Shown here in pieces: positions 38,148 to 50,270 of a DNA stretch of 64,000 nucleotides. Position numbers and translations under genes: made by a program. Source of the stretch: Microcebus murinus. Lineage: Eukaryota; Chordata; Mammalia; Primates; Cheirogaleidae. Position 1 is the first letter of the stretch, and each line of letters begins with the position of its first letter. The DNA is taken from the NCBI RefSeq assembly GCF_040939455.1, contig NC_134109.1:32567501-32631500 (forward strand), read 5' to 3'. The notes below the pieces were generated by a model. That model ran no database searches. It was not told where the DNA came from and saw only the letters and a program-made list of their open reading frames with translations.

Positions 38148-38540
38148 TTAACCACTTTGGTACAACACTCACCGGCTGCGAAACCTTGCCCACAGCTGGC
38201 ACTCATAGTCCGCACGACAGTTTGTGCTGTGCATTGACGATGAATCCATTTTGCTCTTGTGTGATGAGGAAAGCTTTAAAGCACTGAAAGCTTGTTTTAC
38301 TTTACAGGCAGCTTTACTTGTAATCAGAATAGGTAACATACATATATGTTTTCATTATGTTATTTTTAAATGTTCACAATTTTATTTTGATAAATGAAAA
38401 ATTAGAAAAGTCATATCACGGCTGTCAGCTAAAGTCAAGGCTCGGCTGTGCGCCTTCATATCATGGCTGTTGGCTAAAGTCGCTGTGAGCATTCATCTGT
38501 GGCTATCGACTATAGTTGACACTTGTACTGAAGTGGTTAA
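38148..38540. mobile_element. Non-autonomous piggyBac-like DNA transposon (MITE)
   Basis: A 385-bp element (38152-38536) bounded on both sides by TTAA (38148-38151 and 38537-38540), the obligatory piggyBac target. Ends are inverted: CCACTTTGGTACAAC at the left; at the right the reverse complement reads CCACTTCAGTACAAG. The right half holds three related subterminal repeats (from 38411, 38456 and 38493, core ggctgtcagctaaagtc and variants). No transposase frame is present, so it would need to be mobilised in trans. Orientation undetermined. Subfamily not named. Confidence 0.85.
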
Positions 38541-38869
38541 TAACTAGCATGCATTACTTTCTTGTCTTCCATTTCAGAATAAATAAGCAAAAGCAACCTC
38601 TCCTTTATACAGGTAGGGAAAGTCATGTTAAAGAGAGAATGCACGTTCTTCCAGATGCAGTCAGCAAACCAGGCCAGGGTATGCAATTCGTTGTTGCCAG
38701 AGATTGCCTGTTGAGCAGGCAGACTCTAGCTGAGGGCCACTGAAAGCAGACCACACAAGAGTGAAAATACAAGACCAAAAAAGGACAGACACATTGGAAA
38801 TTATATAAAACCATTTTTATAACAAGTATAAACAATTATTACTTAGAGCTGAGTGACTTATTTAATGTT

Positions 38870-38990
38870 ATATTAATTCAACAAATATTTACTGAGTACC
38901 TCCTGTGTCCAGGTATGGAGCTAGATATTAGGGAAGACAAAGAGGAATACGATGAAGTCCCTGCCCATAAGAAGCTAAATGGCTCAGCTC
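38870..38990. repeat. Old interspersed repeat, family unresolved
   Basis: aattcaacaaatatttactg, agtacctcctgtgtccagg and gaagtccctgcccataagaa is a very common mammalian repeat text. A related stretch is at about 25895-26030. I do not name the family. Confidence 0.5.
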
Positions 38991-39409
38991 TGAGGTAACC
39001 CAGAAGGCCTCAGGGATCCAGAAGATGACACATGCTAAAAACACTTGCTTCCCAGCTCCTTGTTTATAGGGTGAACAGCACTCCAGGGCCTATACTTCTA
39101 GGTTTCTTGGATTAATCTGATCAATATATAAAAGAGATGTCCTAGTAGAGTATATGGATCACATATCTATGTGATCTTAAAATGAGTTTTCTCTCTCCAT
39201 CAGACAACTAAGATCCCGGTATATGATCCAAAAGTCCTCACTAGTGGATTGCCACTTTTTCCACTTCTTGAAAACCACCTTGAGTTCCCTGCTACCTAGT
39301 TTCCAAACCCTTCAGCAGGTCCTCTCTGGAGGGGCCAAGGGCTGCTCTAGCCTCACCTATCACCTCTGCCGCTCCTGATCGCTCCCAAATCTGGCTCTGC
39401 AGAGTCAAC

Positions 39410-40010
39410 ATGTCAGGAGGGCCTTTACATGGGCTCTTCCTTCTCTCCGAATGGATTCTGTCAGAGCCCAGCTCAAAAGTCACCCCCTCTGTGAAGCTAT
39501 TCTTCACCCTCTCTCTTGGCCTCAGGCAGGATGAGTGGCTCACCAGATACACTTCGAGGAGGCCCCGATCACAGAACAACTTTCAGGTTCTCACTCAGCC
39601 TGACTGCATCAGGGGAGCCATTCCAGTTGTTCAAATACTAAATACTGCTGTGCCATTTGGCAAAGAGCTGCTGCCCCTAAGCTCTACAAGTGCCCCACTG
39701 CTGCTCCAGACCCAGGACTGCCCTACGTGGTCCAGCAACTCGGGGGATACTGCCTGGCACAGTGGAAAGGGGGTGTCAAGGACCCACATCCCTTCCCCCA
39801 AGGCGTGGAATCTATTCTGCCTAGTTCTTTCCTATGCAGTACCAGTCATTAAATGTTTTTACTACCCTCCTGCCCATCACATGACATTATGGTCAGTGGT
39901 TCTGAGACTTGCTGGTCCAGCTAGATTTTGAAAATTATGTTTTATTTATTTCTGTTTTTTCCAGAGCCTAGCCTGGTACACAGTAGTGTTCAGTAAATAT
40001 CAGCTTTCTA
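39410..40010 (+). repeat. L2 LINE-like fragments
   Basis: Starts with cagagcccagctcaaaagtc and ends with ccagagcctagcctggtaca and cagtagtgttcagtaaatat, L2-like text. The overlapping 173-aa plus frame (39410-39931) is explained at least partly by this repeat. Confidence 0.6.
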
Positions 40011-40599
40011 AATGACCACATTTCCAAAATTATTACTAATTTCATCTTAGTTACTTATTTGATGCCATTTTTGAACTGGAAAGAATATTTTACAGCTCAT
40101 CATTAATGATTAAGTGAGACTAACCCAGAAAAGGTTATATTTTTATAGTGGAAGCAATGACATCAAGGATTTTCATCAAGCTTAATATGTGGTTAAAAAA
40201 AAAACCATGGATAGAATGGCTAAGTAAAACCCCACAATGATTTTTTAATTGCTTTTAAGTCAATATTTTTAACTTACTCTTTATATGAACCTTTCCAAAG
40301 AGACTTATAAACCAGAAAAGCTGTTTAATGTAAGTTTCATGCTTTTTTTCCCTCTATTGTGGTGGAGGTGAATAACGAAAAGGCCAAAGGAAAACAAGAA
40401 GAGGAAGAATAAATGCATAAGGAAGAAGAGGAAAAGCAAAGGAATAGAATAATCTAGAAACCAGGAAGGTAGACCTGAATAATCAGAACTTGTCTCTACC
40501 TAATAGGAAGATAAAATCATCAATTTAATGATAAAGGTTCTCATTTATTAGAATTTTCTGGCCTCAAATTGGTAAGTAACTATGAGCATCGAATGTGTG

Positions 40600-41155
40600 T
40601 ATTATTTAGTATTCTTTCTGTTGCAAATAACAGAGATGCAATTGAGACCAAACAAAATTTACTGGCTTACCTAACTGGAATGTTCAGGGGTAACTGTCCT
40701 CAGGCACAGTTGGATCTAGGGCCTCAGCCCCTGCTCATCCTCCCCAACATTCTCTCTCAATCTTTTGGTTTTATTTTACTCTGGGTTGACTACTCTGTCA
40801 TTCTCAAGTGGGTCCCCTCTCTCTGTACAATGGCAAAGACAACCACCAGGAACTCCAGGCTTATGTTCTACCAACTTAGCAACTCAGATTGTTCAGCAAA
40901 GTCCAGGGTTTACTCTACTCAGTTTAGCTTGGGTTAACCAACTATTACAAACCAATCTCTGTGGAAAAGGAATGCCATCTTTCCATTAGTCAAGACCTGA
41001 AGCCAGTGGGTACAATTAGCCCTAAGTAGACAACACAGACTGAAAATTGAAGAGAGTTGTTTCCTTACAGGAAAATCAAGGTATAGGTATTAAAAGAAGG
41101 GGTAAGAAGAGATCAAGGGCAAGCAAAAATACCAGATGTCTACCAAGACAACCTA
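40600..41155. repeat. Old interspersed repeat, family unresolved
   Basis: Begins ctgttgcaaataacagagat and continues through actccaggcttatgttctac, accaacttagcaactcagat and ataccagatgtctaccaaga. This matches the layout of a common old mammalian repeat I cannot name. Plus frames of 122 and 74 aa lie inside it. Confidence 0.45.
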
Positions 41156-41194
41156 GCTGCTACAAGTCACTTTAGAGTCTCTTTTCTAACATTT

Positions 41195-41385
41195 ACTAGT
41201 TGTTTTAGCCTCAACACTTCTTAATCTCTCTGAGCCTATTTCCCCATCTATAAATTCAGAGTGGGTAAATAATACACACTAAACAGTGTTATTATAAAAA
41301 CCCACCTCACAGTGTATTGTAAAGATCATGTTTGCATAGCTCTTATGTGCCTAGCACAAAAATGGCAGCTGTTAATGCTATTATC
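41195..41385 (+). repeat. MIR SINE
   Basis: ctctctgagcctatttcccc, atctataaattcagagtggg, acctcacagtgtattgtaaa and gtgcctagcacaaaaatgg. Confidence 0.82.
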
Positions 41386-41421
41386 AGCATTCTCTGGGGC
41401 AGCTATAGAAAAGACAAAGGG

Positions 41422-41569
41422 AGCCAGGTGGGTGGCTCACGCCTGTAATCCCAGCTACTTGAGAGTCTGAGGCAGGAGGATTGCTTGAGGCCAGGAGTTC
41501 AAAAACAGCCTGGGTAACATAGTGAGACCTTGTCTCTAAAAAAATTAAAAAAAAAAAAAAAAGAAAAGC
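41422..41569 (+). mobile_element. Free left Alu monomer (FLAM-type)
   Basis: Single monomer: aggtgggtggctcacgcctg, then gaggcaggaggattgcttga, then an A-rich tail. Weak agaaaag duplications flank it. Confidence 0.85.
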
Positions 41570-42074
41570 AAGCAAGCATAAGCTATAGTAGAAATGGGTA
41601 GGAACTTAGATGCCAAACCATGCCATGGCATACAGCATCATTTTGGAGCCCCTCTAGAGTCTATTTGCTTGATCCTGGCACCTCAACAGAATCCTTGCCT
41701 ACAATTCCTTAAATCTTTCTCAGCCCAAGGCATTTGTTTCCACTTTAGTATACAAATTCAATACGATGGATCATCCCACTTGTTTACCTAGTAAATAACT
41801 TTCTGTACACCTGTTCATGACTTTGGAAAAGTCCTAGTTTCAGGCTTCTCAAATATAAGAATGATTTAACTTAAAAATGGCCAAGACCCAGTTACAATTT
41901 AAGGTGAGTCAGCAATTGGGAATGATAATTTGAATGATTTTTATTATCTGTGGCCCAGTGTTACAGACTAAGGAAAGTGGAGTTCAGGAGAGCCAGTCAA
42001 TTATAAAATATATCTGCAGAACTATACCTTAAATTGGTGAAGAATAAGATGAACAACTCACAATTTACCTCTTT

Positions 42075-42225
42075 GTGGGGGACTGAGTTCCTATAGGTGT
42101 AAAATGGGGATAATAGTATTTACCCCAAAGATGTGATAATTAAATGAGTCATTACATGTGTAACACTTTAGTACCCGGCAATGGGTAAGTGCTTGATAAA
42201 ATGTTAGGTATTGTTATTGTTGATG
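42075..42225 (+). repeat. MIR SINE fragment
   Basis: gtgtaaaatggggataatag, gatgtgataattaaatgagt, ggtaagtgcttgataaaatg. Confidence 0.8.
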
Positions 42226-43079
42226 TTTTTAAGCACTAATGTCTTGGAAACCAGTAAATTAGTAGTCTTACACTGATCCTTTTTAAGTAAGACATCTTAT
42301 GCTTCTGAAGGAGAAAAGTTTGAGAGATCTGACCAATCTTACAGATTTAGAACTGGGGTGAAGCTGGGAAGAGAATTCAGCAGTCTCTTCCCCTAACTGG
42401 TCCCTTTGTCGTAAGCCTTGTGGGCCAGCTCTTTAGCCTGCAAGCAGGGTGTGAGTGTGGGAAGACATCCTGTAGTTTAGTTTGCTCTTGGCTTTGGGCT
42501 ACATAATGAGGGTCTCTGCTTACCTCTGGACCTCATAAACAGAGACATGAGAAGAAAAATTTGCCAAGGTTCAATTGCATATCAAAGGAAGCCACAAAGC
42601 CAGAGAGCTCCCTGAGGACCTGCACAGCCACTTTGTCTACTGCCAAGCCATGGCCCTAATGCATGGATATGCATGGGAGCCAAGAGCCAAAGCCGCAGAG
42701 TTCCACCAGTTTGTTTAGCCTTGGCATTTCAACGTACTGAGGGATCTATTATTTGGGTTGTTGTCTCATTGTTAAGGGGTAAAAACAGAAACACATACCC
42801 CCATCATTGGAAAACTGGTTTACTAAAATCACCACCACTACCCTCCACCCAACCCTAACAACCCCTCCTGTGAGAACAGCTCTACTGCTGTGTGTGATAA
42901 AATAGAGCAAATGCCATCTTTCCCCACTGGTGACCCATGATCACCCTGTGGTCATTCTTTCCCACGGGACTGACTTAGATGGGCCAGTTTCTGCATCCCA
43001 GGGTAAATGCACCCCTGCAGCCAATGCCTCTAATGCTGAGTCTATCTCAATCCTGGCCCTTCTAAAAGAAAATACTTGA

Positions 43080-43225
43080 GGCTGGGTGCAATGGCTCACA
43101 CCTATAATCTCAGATCTTTAGGAGGCCAAGGTGGGAGGATCGCTTGAGGCCACAAGTTCAAGACCAACCTGGGCAACATAGCAAACTCTGTCTCTACCAA
43201 TTCTCCAGTCATGGTGGTGTGCTGG
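43080..43225 (+). mobile_element. Alu left monomer with start of the right monomer
   Basis: ggctgggtgcaatggctcac, aggaggccaaggtgggagga, acctgggcaacatagcaaac, then a decayed segment (ccagtcatggtggtgtgctg) that looks like the beginning of the second monomer. Confidence 0.8.
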
Positions 43226-44196
43226 CATGACAGAGAGGCATGCAGCACTTAAAACCTTGAACAGTGGGAACTCAGAGACTGCCATTTCTTCATGGGGGTT
43301 GACAAGAATGTAAGAAATGGAATATTCACGGACAGGCCATGGAGAATAGTTGGAAAAGTTCTAGGCACCACCACACACTACAAAGTCTTACTGGAAACAT
43401 GTAAATTATGAGTAAATACTGAATTATGAGTAAAGAAAATAAATTTACCACTAGTAATATTTCTTACCTATGAATTCTGTTTGAATACTCAAAATTCATC
43501 ATTTACTAGAGGAACTTTTATTCTTAAAAGCGCAAAGGGTTTTTTTTTAATAAAATAAATTTATGCTTTTTGAGAGGGAAATGTAGTCCTTGAGAAAAAG
43601 TTTTATCCAAGGCTGGACAATGGTCAGTGTCCTAAACTCTGAATGTGGCCACGCTGGAGGCAGATCCCAGAATTCCCATCTTCTGCATTACCATCAGACC
43701 ACCCTGCCTTGGTTTAGAGCATTTGAAAATGGAAAGAAATATGACAGGTCAAGATCTCAGATTCCCTGCCTTTCTGATTACTTACAAATCCACATAAGGC
43801 TCACATATCACTCTCCTCTCATTTTGTCAGCATCTGAATTTTTTGGTTGTCATGTGAGTGATGAAAACTTAAAAGCTACATTGATATGTACAGCATGTGG
43901 AAAACCACTCCCAGGCTCTCTCTGTCCTGAAAGGACTAGAGGAACATGCATGCATTTCTTATACACCCAAACAGACCTATTTGTCCACTTGTACACACAT
44001 TCAACATCATTAGACACTCATTCAAAAAACAGCTTGCTATGTGCTGACTTGAAGGGAAGCCACAGGCTGAGTTCTCAGACACTGGCCAAGAAGAGATGGG
44101 ATCCAACCCATCCCTAAACCACAGAAAAAATACTTTCAACCACAGAGCTGGCTACAAAAAAACTTTTTGTAGGAAACAAAATGTTTCCAGCCCTGT

Positions 44197-44199
<3 letters not shown>

Positions 44200-44245
<46 letters not shown>
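44200..44245. repeat. (TG)n microsatellite, about 23 units
   Basis: Uninterrupted TG run. Z-DNA-prone and probably polymorphic. Confidence 0.98.
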
Positions 44246-44246
<1 letters not shown>

Positions 44247-44454
44247 TGGGGTTCCTTTCACTGTTATTGAGTAGGAGAGGCAAATGCTTAAGCAAGAGGC
44301 CAAGTAAACATCTAAAGAAACCAAAACCAGGCTCCTTTGCTGGGAGAGTAGAGCACAGGGTGAATGAGCAGCACAGTGGCCTTTATAAGTTTTAGGAGAG
44401 CAGCAACCCAGGCAATTCTTTATATGTTTATGGCCTCAGTTTAATCTCACTTCA

Positions 44455-44635
44455 CTGCAACTCCACTTATTAACTAAGTAGACTTGGACAAGTTACTTAA
44501 ATTTTCTAAGCTTCAGTTCCTTAAATGTTGAGTGTGAGTGATAATAATATCATAGGTTACTATAAAGAATAAGTGAAATACATATAAAAGTTGCACAATG
44601 CCCACCACATAGTAGGCATGCAAGAAATAGGATTT
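44455..44635 (+). repeat. MIR SINE
   Basis: agtagacttggacaagttac, tctaagcttcagttcctta, gcccaccacatagtaggcat: clear MIR text. Confidence 0.88.
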
Positions 44636-44884
44636 GTTAAGGTAGGTTCAGTAATTCTCACAGATCACTAGAGAACTATTTTGGTGGACCGTTTGAACCC
44701 AAAGATTCCTTGGAGATTAATACTCCCGCCCCTGTGTTTTATAAATAAGGAAACAGTCCTAGGGAGATGAAAGGTTGTGAAGAAATCATCTAGTCAGTAG
44801 TAGGCCTGGGGCTAGGCCCCTGCAGAGTGGATGCAAACAGTAAAGAGAGTAAACATAATGCACATCATACACTACACTATGTGT

Positions 44885-44955
44885 TGTCAGTTGGCCATGG
44901 ATCTCAGACTGCATGTCCCTACGAATTGCTCAGGAATATAGAAATGCAGATTTCT
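44885..44955. mobile_element. hAT-Charlie-like fragment, left part
   Basis: gatctcagactgcatgtccc, then gaatatagaaatgcagattt. The element resumes at 45899 after an L1 insertion. Confidence 0.55.
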
Positions 44956-45898
44956 TTTTCTTTTTTTTACAATTTTAAAAAATTTTTATTTTATCATATT
45001 ATAGGGCTACAAATATTGTTAGGATTACATATATTGCCCCTGCCATGCCATCCCCCCCCCTCCCCGCCTTACCAAAACATCAAGCATGTCCTACCCCCAG
45101 GTGGTGCGTATCACACCTATTTTGCAAGTATATATCCTTCCCTTCCTCCCCCTCCCATCTGCCCACCACCCAATGAAAGTTTTCTTTTTTTTCTTTTTTT
45201 GACCTTTGGGTTACATTGTATATCTTTTCCTTTCCCTATGAAGGGTTAGAGGTATTCCCTCTTCCCCCACAACAATGTTCACCACAACCCTAAGATGTGT
45301 ATCTCCCCTTCCCCCAAACCCTGGTGAGCACTATCACCATTTGAGCACCATAGTTTTAACCAGTCAGTACCAATTTGATGACAAGTAGATGTGGAGCCCA
45401 TTTTCTTGATCTTGTGTCGCTTCACTTTGGATAACAGGCTTAAGCTTAATCCAGGATAGCATAAACGGTGCTAGTTCACTGTCATTTCTTAGAATTAAGT
45501 AGTATTCCATTGTGAGCATATACCAAATTTTAATTATCCATTCATGAATTGACAGACACTTGGGTTGTTTCCATGATCTTGCAATAGTGAATTGTGCTGC
45601 CATAAACATTCAGGTGCAGATGTCTTTATAGTAGAATGTCTTATGCTCTTTTGGGTAGATGCCCAACAATGATTGCTGGGTCGAATGGTATTTCTATTTC
45701 TAGCTGTTTAAGGTAACTCCAAATTCTTTTCCACATAGGTTGCACTAATTTGCAGTCCCACCAGCAGTGTAGGAGTGTTCCTGTCTCTTCACATCCTCGC
45801 CAGCATTTGTTGTTTTGGAATTTCTTGATATAAGCCATTCTCACTGGTGCTAGATGGTATCTCATTGTGGTTTTGATTTGCAAGAAATGCAGATTTCT
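44940..45898 (-). mobile_element. 5'-truncated LINE-1 with 16-bp target duplication
   Basis: L1 body 44956-45882 on the minus strand, bounded by AGAAATGCAGATTTCT at 44940-44955 and 45883-45898 (perfect). It holds a 3' UTR with polypurine/polypyrimidine stretches and the C-terminal end of ORF2. The latter is split between minus frames at 45641-45883 ([38 protein letters not shown]) and 45364-45609. It is 5'-truncated and so dead. The perfect duplication indicates a fairly recent insertion. Confidence 0.95.
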
Positions 45899-45985
45899 AT
45901 ACCCACTGCTGCTGATTTAGTCTGGGAAGGTCCTGGAATTTGAATTTTTAACAAGCTCTGTAGGTGGATTCAAAGAGGTACTCCT
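45899..45985. mobile_element. hAT-Charlie-like fragment, right part
   Basis: Continues after the L1: ctgctgctgatttagtctgg, gaatttttaacaagctctgt. Confidence 0.6.
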
Positions 45986-46199
45986 CTGACCACCTATCAA
46001 GACATACTACAAGAGGAAGTCATCAGCCAAATAAAAAACTGAGCAGACTGCTAGGGTTGTATCCTACAGTTTGGCACAAACACATGATGTGGCAAGCCCT
46101 ACTGATAATGAGAATATTCCCAATGTACAAAATAGTAAATGAGGTGTAACATGGCACGGCTTCTTCTTCATAGAACCAGAAAATGCAATCATTTTCCAG

Positions 46200-46295
46200 A
46201 TCATGTAACCCTGTTATAGAAGAAGAACCTATGACTCAGAGTCATTTGCCTGAGATCACATATCTAATTAGAGACAGAGCTAGAATTTAATTCTA
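46200..46295 (-). repeat. MIR SINE fragment, antisense
   Basis: atgactcagagtcatttgcc, tgagatcacatatctaatta and gagacagagctagaattt match antisense MIR. Confidence 0.75.
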
Positions 46296-48995
46296 AAATA
46301 TCATTATCTTTTTCACAATGAAATATCTCTTTTATCTTTTTTTCTACGTACCTAGAGATGAAGACATTGGTTTTTGTATGTAAATTATATACTAGAATCC
46401 ATAAATAAATCTTAATCTCTGAAAGAATTTTAAAAAATTGTCCTAGATTTTTGATGCACTCAAATGTAAATGTCCTCTCGGTTATTTCTGGGACTATGAT
46501 TCATTTCATAGGCTCCCTTACAGACTAATGAAGGAAACTTGGTCAGAAGAAAGAACTAACAATGTCATGCAATGCTTGACATTTGAGAGACACAGAAACT
46601 ACAGTTACATTGATGCATATCACCTGCTTCCTTTTCATTAAAACCATTTACTCTTTTAATATAAAACAGATACCTGACCCCAAAGATCTATAAAGTTCTA
46701 TGCATCATCAAATAATCACATAAGTATCCTGGTTAGTGATTACTGTGTTAAATTTAGTAACTTCCTAGACATAGCCCCAATAAATCAATATTTGATTGGA
46801 TTTGAGTCATTTTCAAAAGGATGGAGTTTCAGCTATTCCCTGTAGTGATGGAACATGTAATAATCTCTTTGCAATTTCTCAAGTTTTGCCCCCACAGACT
46901 AGAAATGATGATGATTTTCCACTTCTTGGCCTAATGCTGAAGGAACTGAGAAGCTACACAATATAGCTCTTCCACTTCTACTTTTTCTTGATGAATGCTT
47001 TAAGACAGCAATGATCTTCATCCCCAAACAGAGTCTCTCCTGAAAGTTGCTATGAAATGTGGGCAACACAGCAAAGTAAAAGCCATGGCCTATTTGAAAA
47101 AAAAAAAATCAATAATGTATTCTGCAGTTGGATGATGTCTATCCTCACAAGAATCTCAGAATGCTCCAATTCATTAAGTTAGTAACTGTGGCCTTAGAAA
47201 AGATTTATTATGATTTAGGTCAATTTCACAACCATAATTATTGGCCAAGGCCCAAAGAAGGGGGTTGCAGAAGTCTCCTTATAGAATCTGAGGTGGAATC
47301 AGAATTAGAATCCAAATACATTACTAACCACTTACTAATCCTTTTCCTCCTGGAGAGAATTCTGGCCTTTGGAGCTGTTCTGCTTCATGTCATTAGGTCA
47401 TTTAGAGAATGCTAACTCTTCTTCTATGACACCAACCAATTAAAGGATGGTAGCCTGCCATGCTTTCACCACAGGAGGGGCAGGGTTTGGTTGTGTGCAT
47501 ACAGACCCTGGGACATTTCAACGCACCTCTTTTAGAGAAGGTTCTGTGGGTTTCAAACTCCCAATCTCCACGAGACATTATTTCCAGCCAATAAAACATT
47601 TCCTGAGCTTAAATACATCTGGAGAGTTTTGGAACATCCTACAGGAAGGAGACCGGGCCAAAAGGGCTTCTTTTCTCATACCATTCAGAAAGCACTACAC
47701 AGTATTTGCCCTCTAAGACAGCCCAGCCCAGGAGCCCAACTCTCAGGGCTGAAGAACCATAGTAGATAGAGGAGTCCTTTTGGGAACAGGGCCAATGGAG
47801 AACAGATTTGGGATCTTACACTAACCATGTACCAACCAGAGCCTATGTCGACCCATATCTGTCAAGGTCCATCAGAAAAACAGGACTGACCTCAGGTAGT
47901 TCAAATCTGGGGAACTAGTTTCAAATGTGTTGGAAGAGCTGAAAGGAAAATAGGTGAAAGCGAGTCAACCAACAACAAACTACCACCATCTCTAGGGCTA
48001 GAGGAATCAAGGAAGAGGTGCTATTATTAGAGTCAAAGGGAGAGCAGACCAACTAGGGCTGAAAACACAGGCGTCCTGGCAGAGAAACATTTAATAATAT
48101 CGCTGTCTGGGACACCACTGAAAGCAGAGTGGGGTGGGGTATGCAAAAAAACAAAACAAAACATGGCTTTTCTCATATTTCTGCCCTTCATCGTCCCTCC
48201 AGGGCCCCAAATTAACCCGAATCAATAGAAAGAAAACCTGGGAAATATAAATTGCATGGGTCAGTTTCCTGTGGTACCAAGCAGAGCAAGGGAAGGGCAA
48301 GGAGTGAATGAATCTGAGAGCAAATGTGTTATTTACTGGCATGACCCACTAAGGCAAAAGGATTCCCGATTCCCAATTTGTAGATGAGATCTTTCAGAAA
48401 ACCTCAAAGCCTCAACTGTTAGTTCTTCAAATTAGGAACTAATGCCACACTATACCCTGAGACTTTCAGTTTGCCAGAATTCACTGGAAAAGAAGACACA
48501 GCTGTCTAGAGGGTCCTCATCTCCCTGAACACAGGTGCTTTGCTGCAAATAGCCTGCACTCTTCCCATTCGCTTTTCCCAGCAGGCGTCTCCTAACCTTT
48601 CATTTTTCACACATCCTGATATCCACTGTCTCTGTATAGAACCAGGGATCTAAAAGAAGGAAATAACACTGAGGGTGGAAAAGAATGGAATCATGGACTG
48701 AAAGCAGTGGTGAGAGGTAGGGAAAGAGAAAACTTTGACTCAAGATTCTGCACAGGTATAAGAAATCCCTTCTGATCTCCAAACTAATTCCTGATGGCAA
48801 TCATTGAGGTCTGGATAGACTGGAAGCAGCCATACACTGTCACATAAGCAAGGAACTACACATGTCTCCAGCAGGGCCAGCTCTTGCCTTCCTCCCAGGC
48901 CTCCTCTTTCTCCTTTCCTAGCCCATTTCAGTGAGGGATAACCTCATCCATCCACTCACTTACATCAGAAACAACCCCCCTTCCCAAACCCTTGC
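46296..48995. other. Unassigned intronic DNA
   Basis: No exon or nameable repeat recognised; open frames are below 100 aa. Confidence 0.4.
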
Positions 48996-49695
48996 AGATC
49001 TCTCTCTGTGCTTAAATGCTGTCTTCCTATCATCTCATATCTCTCCCCTCTTCTCCATCTCAACAGCCACTGTCTTGGTTCTGGCCCTCATTTCTTTGCA
49101 TCCTATCTCAAATCCCTCCAAATCCTTATGGCAAACTCTGGCCAAAGGGAGCCTTGTAAAGTACAAATCTGATGACACAGCCTTGCTGGGAGTTCCTCAG
49201 TGGGGTTTCTGAAAGCTTTCAGGACCAAGTCTGGTTTGCCCTTCTTTGCTTGCTCTATCTTTTACTATAGGCCCCATACTCCTCCCCCTCCCCCACCCAC
49301 TGTATAGACACACACCCTCCCCTGCAGCTCTAAAGGACTATTTGCAGTTTCCACCTCAGAGCCTTTGTTCATACAGCTTCCTCAGCATCCTATTACATCA
49401 AGCTGGCAAATACCAGTGCATCCTTTCGAATTTTGTCTCAAACATCATACCCTCCTCTGAATCCTTCTCAGACTATCCCTTTCCTGCTGAGAATTCTGAC
49501 CATCTCAGTTTTGATGTCTACACTGCACTTTCTCACAGATCCCTCACACCTTCTTGTACTGATTCACATGTCTGCTTCCTTCCACTAGGTGTTCTCCTCT
49601 ACTACTGTAGTTCTTTGGGGCAGGAAATTGGGCTTTACTTGACTTCATTCGCCCAGCATTTGGCGCACATATCTACCCAGAAAAGATGTGAAAGA
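48996..49695 (+). repeat. Long L2 LINE 3' segment
   Basis: L2-like order of motifs over about 700 bp: aagtacaaatctgatgacac, cctcagagcctttgttcata, tctgaatccttctcagacta, then a decayed 3' end cgcccagcatttggcgcaca. The 150-aa frame at 49246 is inside it. Confidence 0.75.
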
Positions 49696-49891
49696 TGAAA
49701 CAAAGGAGGCAGGGATGAAGGGGAAAGGGAGATATCAAACACAAAATACACTTACTATCTTGTCTAGACAAAAATAGAAGAATTAGAAGAGGATCTATCT
49801 CTATGGTTAGAGCACAGAGGGCTATTATTATTAAATAGAATTACAGTCTCTAGGAGGCTTATTACTAAAGATATTAAGCTGTAATACATAC

Positions 49892-50270
49892 TGTCTTAGT
49901 CGGTTTTATGCTGCTATAACAGAATACCACAGACTGGGTAATTTGTAATTAACATAAATTTATTTCTTACAGTTGTGGAGGCTGAGAAGTCTAAGATTGA
50001 AGGCTGGCATCTGGTGAGGGCCTTTCTGCTGTATCATGCATGGTAGAAGGGCAAAGGGAGGGTGAGACAGAGAGAGAGAGAGAGACAAAAGAGGGCCAAA
50101 CCTGTCCTTTTACAAGGAACCCACTTCTGAAATAATGACATTAATCCATTCATGAGGGCAGAGCCCTCATGGCCAAATCAACTGTTAAATGTCTCGCCTC
50201 TTAATACTGTTACAATGGCCATTAAGTTTCCAACACATGCTTTTTGGGGGATACATTCAAAGCATGGCAT
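49892..50270 (-). mobile_element. ERVL-MaLR LTR (MST/MLT1-like), antisense
   Basis: Starts tgtcttagtcggttttatgc, then aatttatttcttacagttgt and attaatccattcatgagggc, ending near attcaaagcatggcat. It contains the MaLR-typical CATGAGGGC/GCCCTCATG inverted repeat and a short GA run. No internal region. Confidence 0.9.

Noticed and set aside
39410..39931. 173-aa plus-strand frame
   Set aside because: Overlaps L2-like sequence, has no recognisable domain and has no splice or start context.
45364..45883. Minus frames with reverse-transcriptase-like C-terminal motifs
   Set aside because: Part of a 5'-truncated L1; not an independent gene.
49246..49698. 150-aa plus-strand frame
   Set aside because: Lies inside a long L2 fragment.
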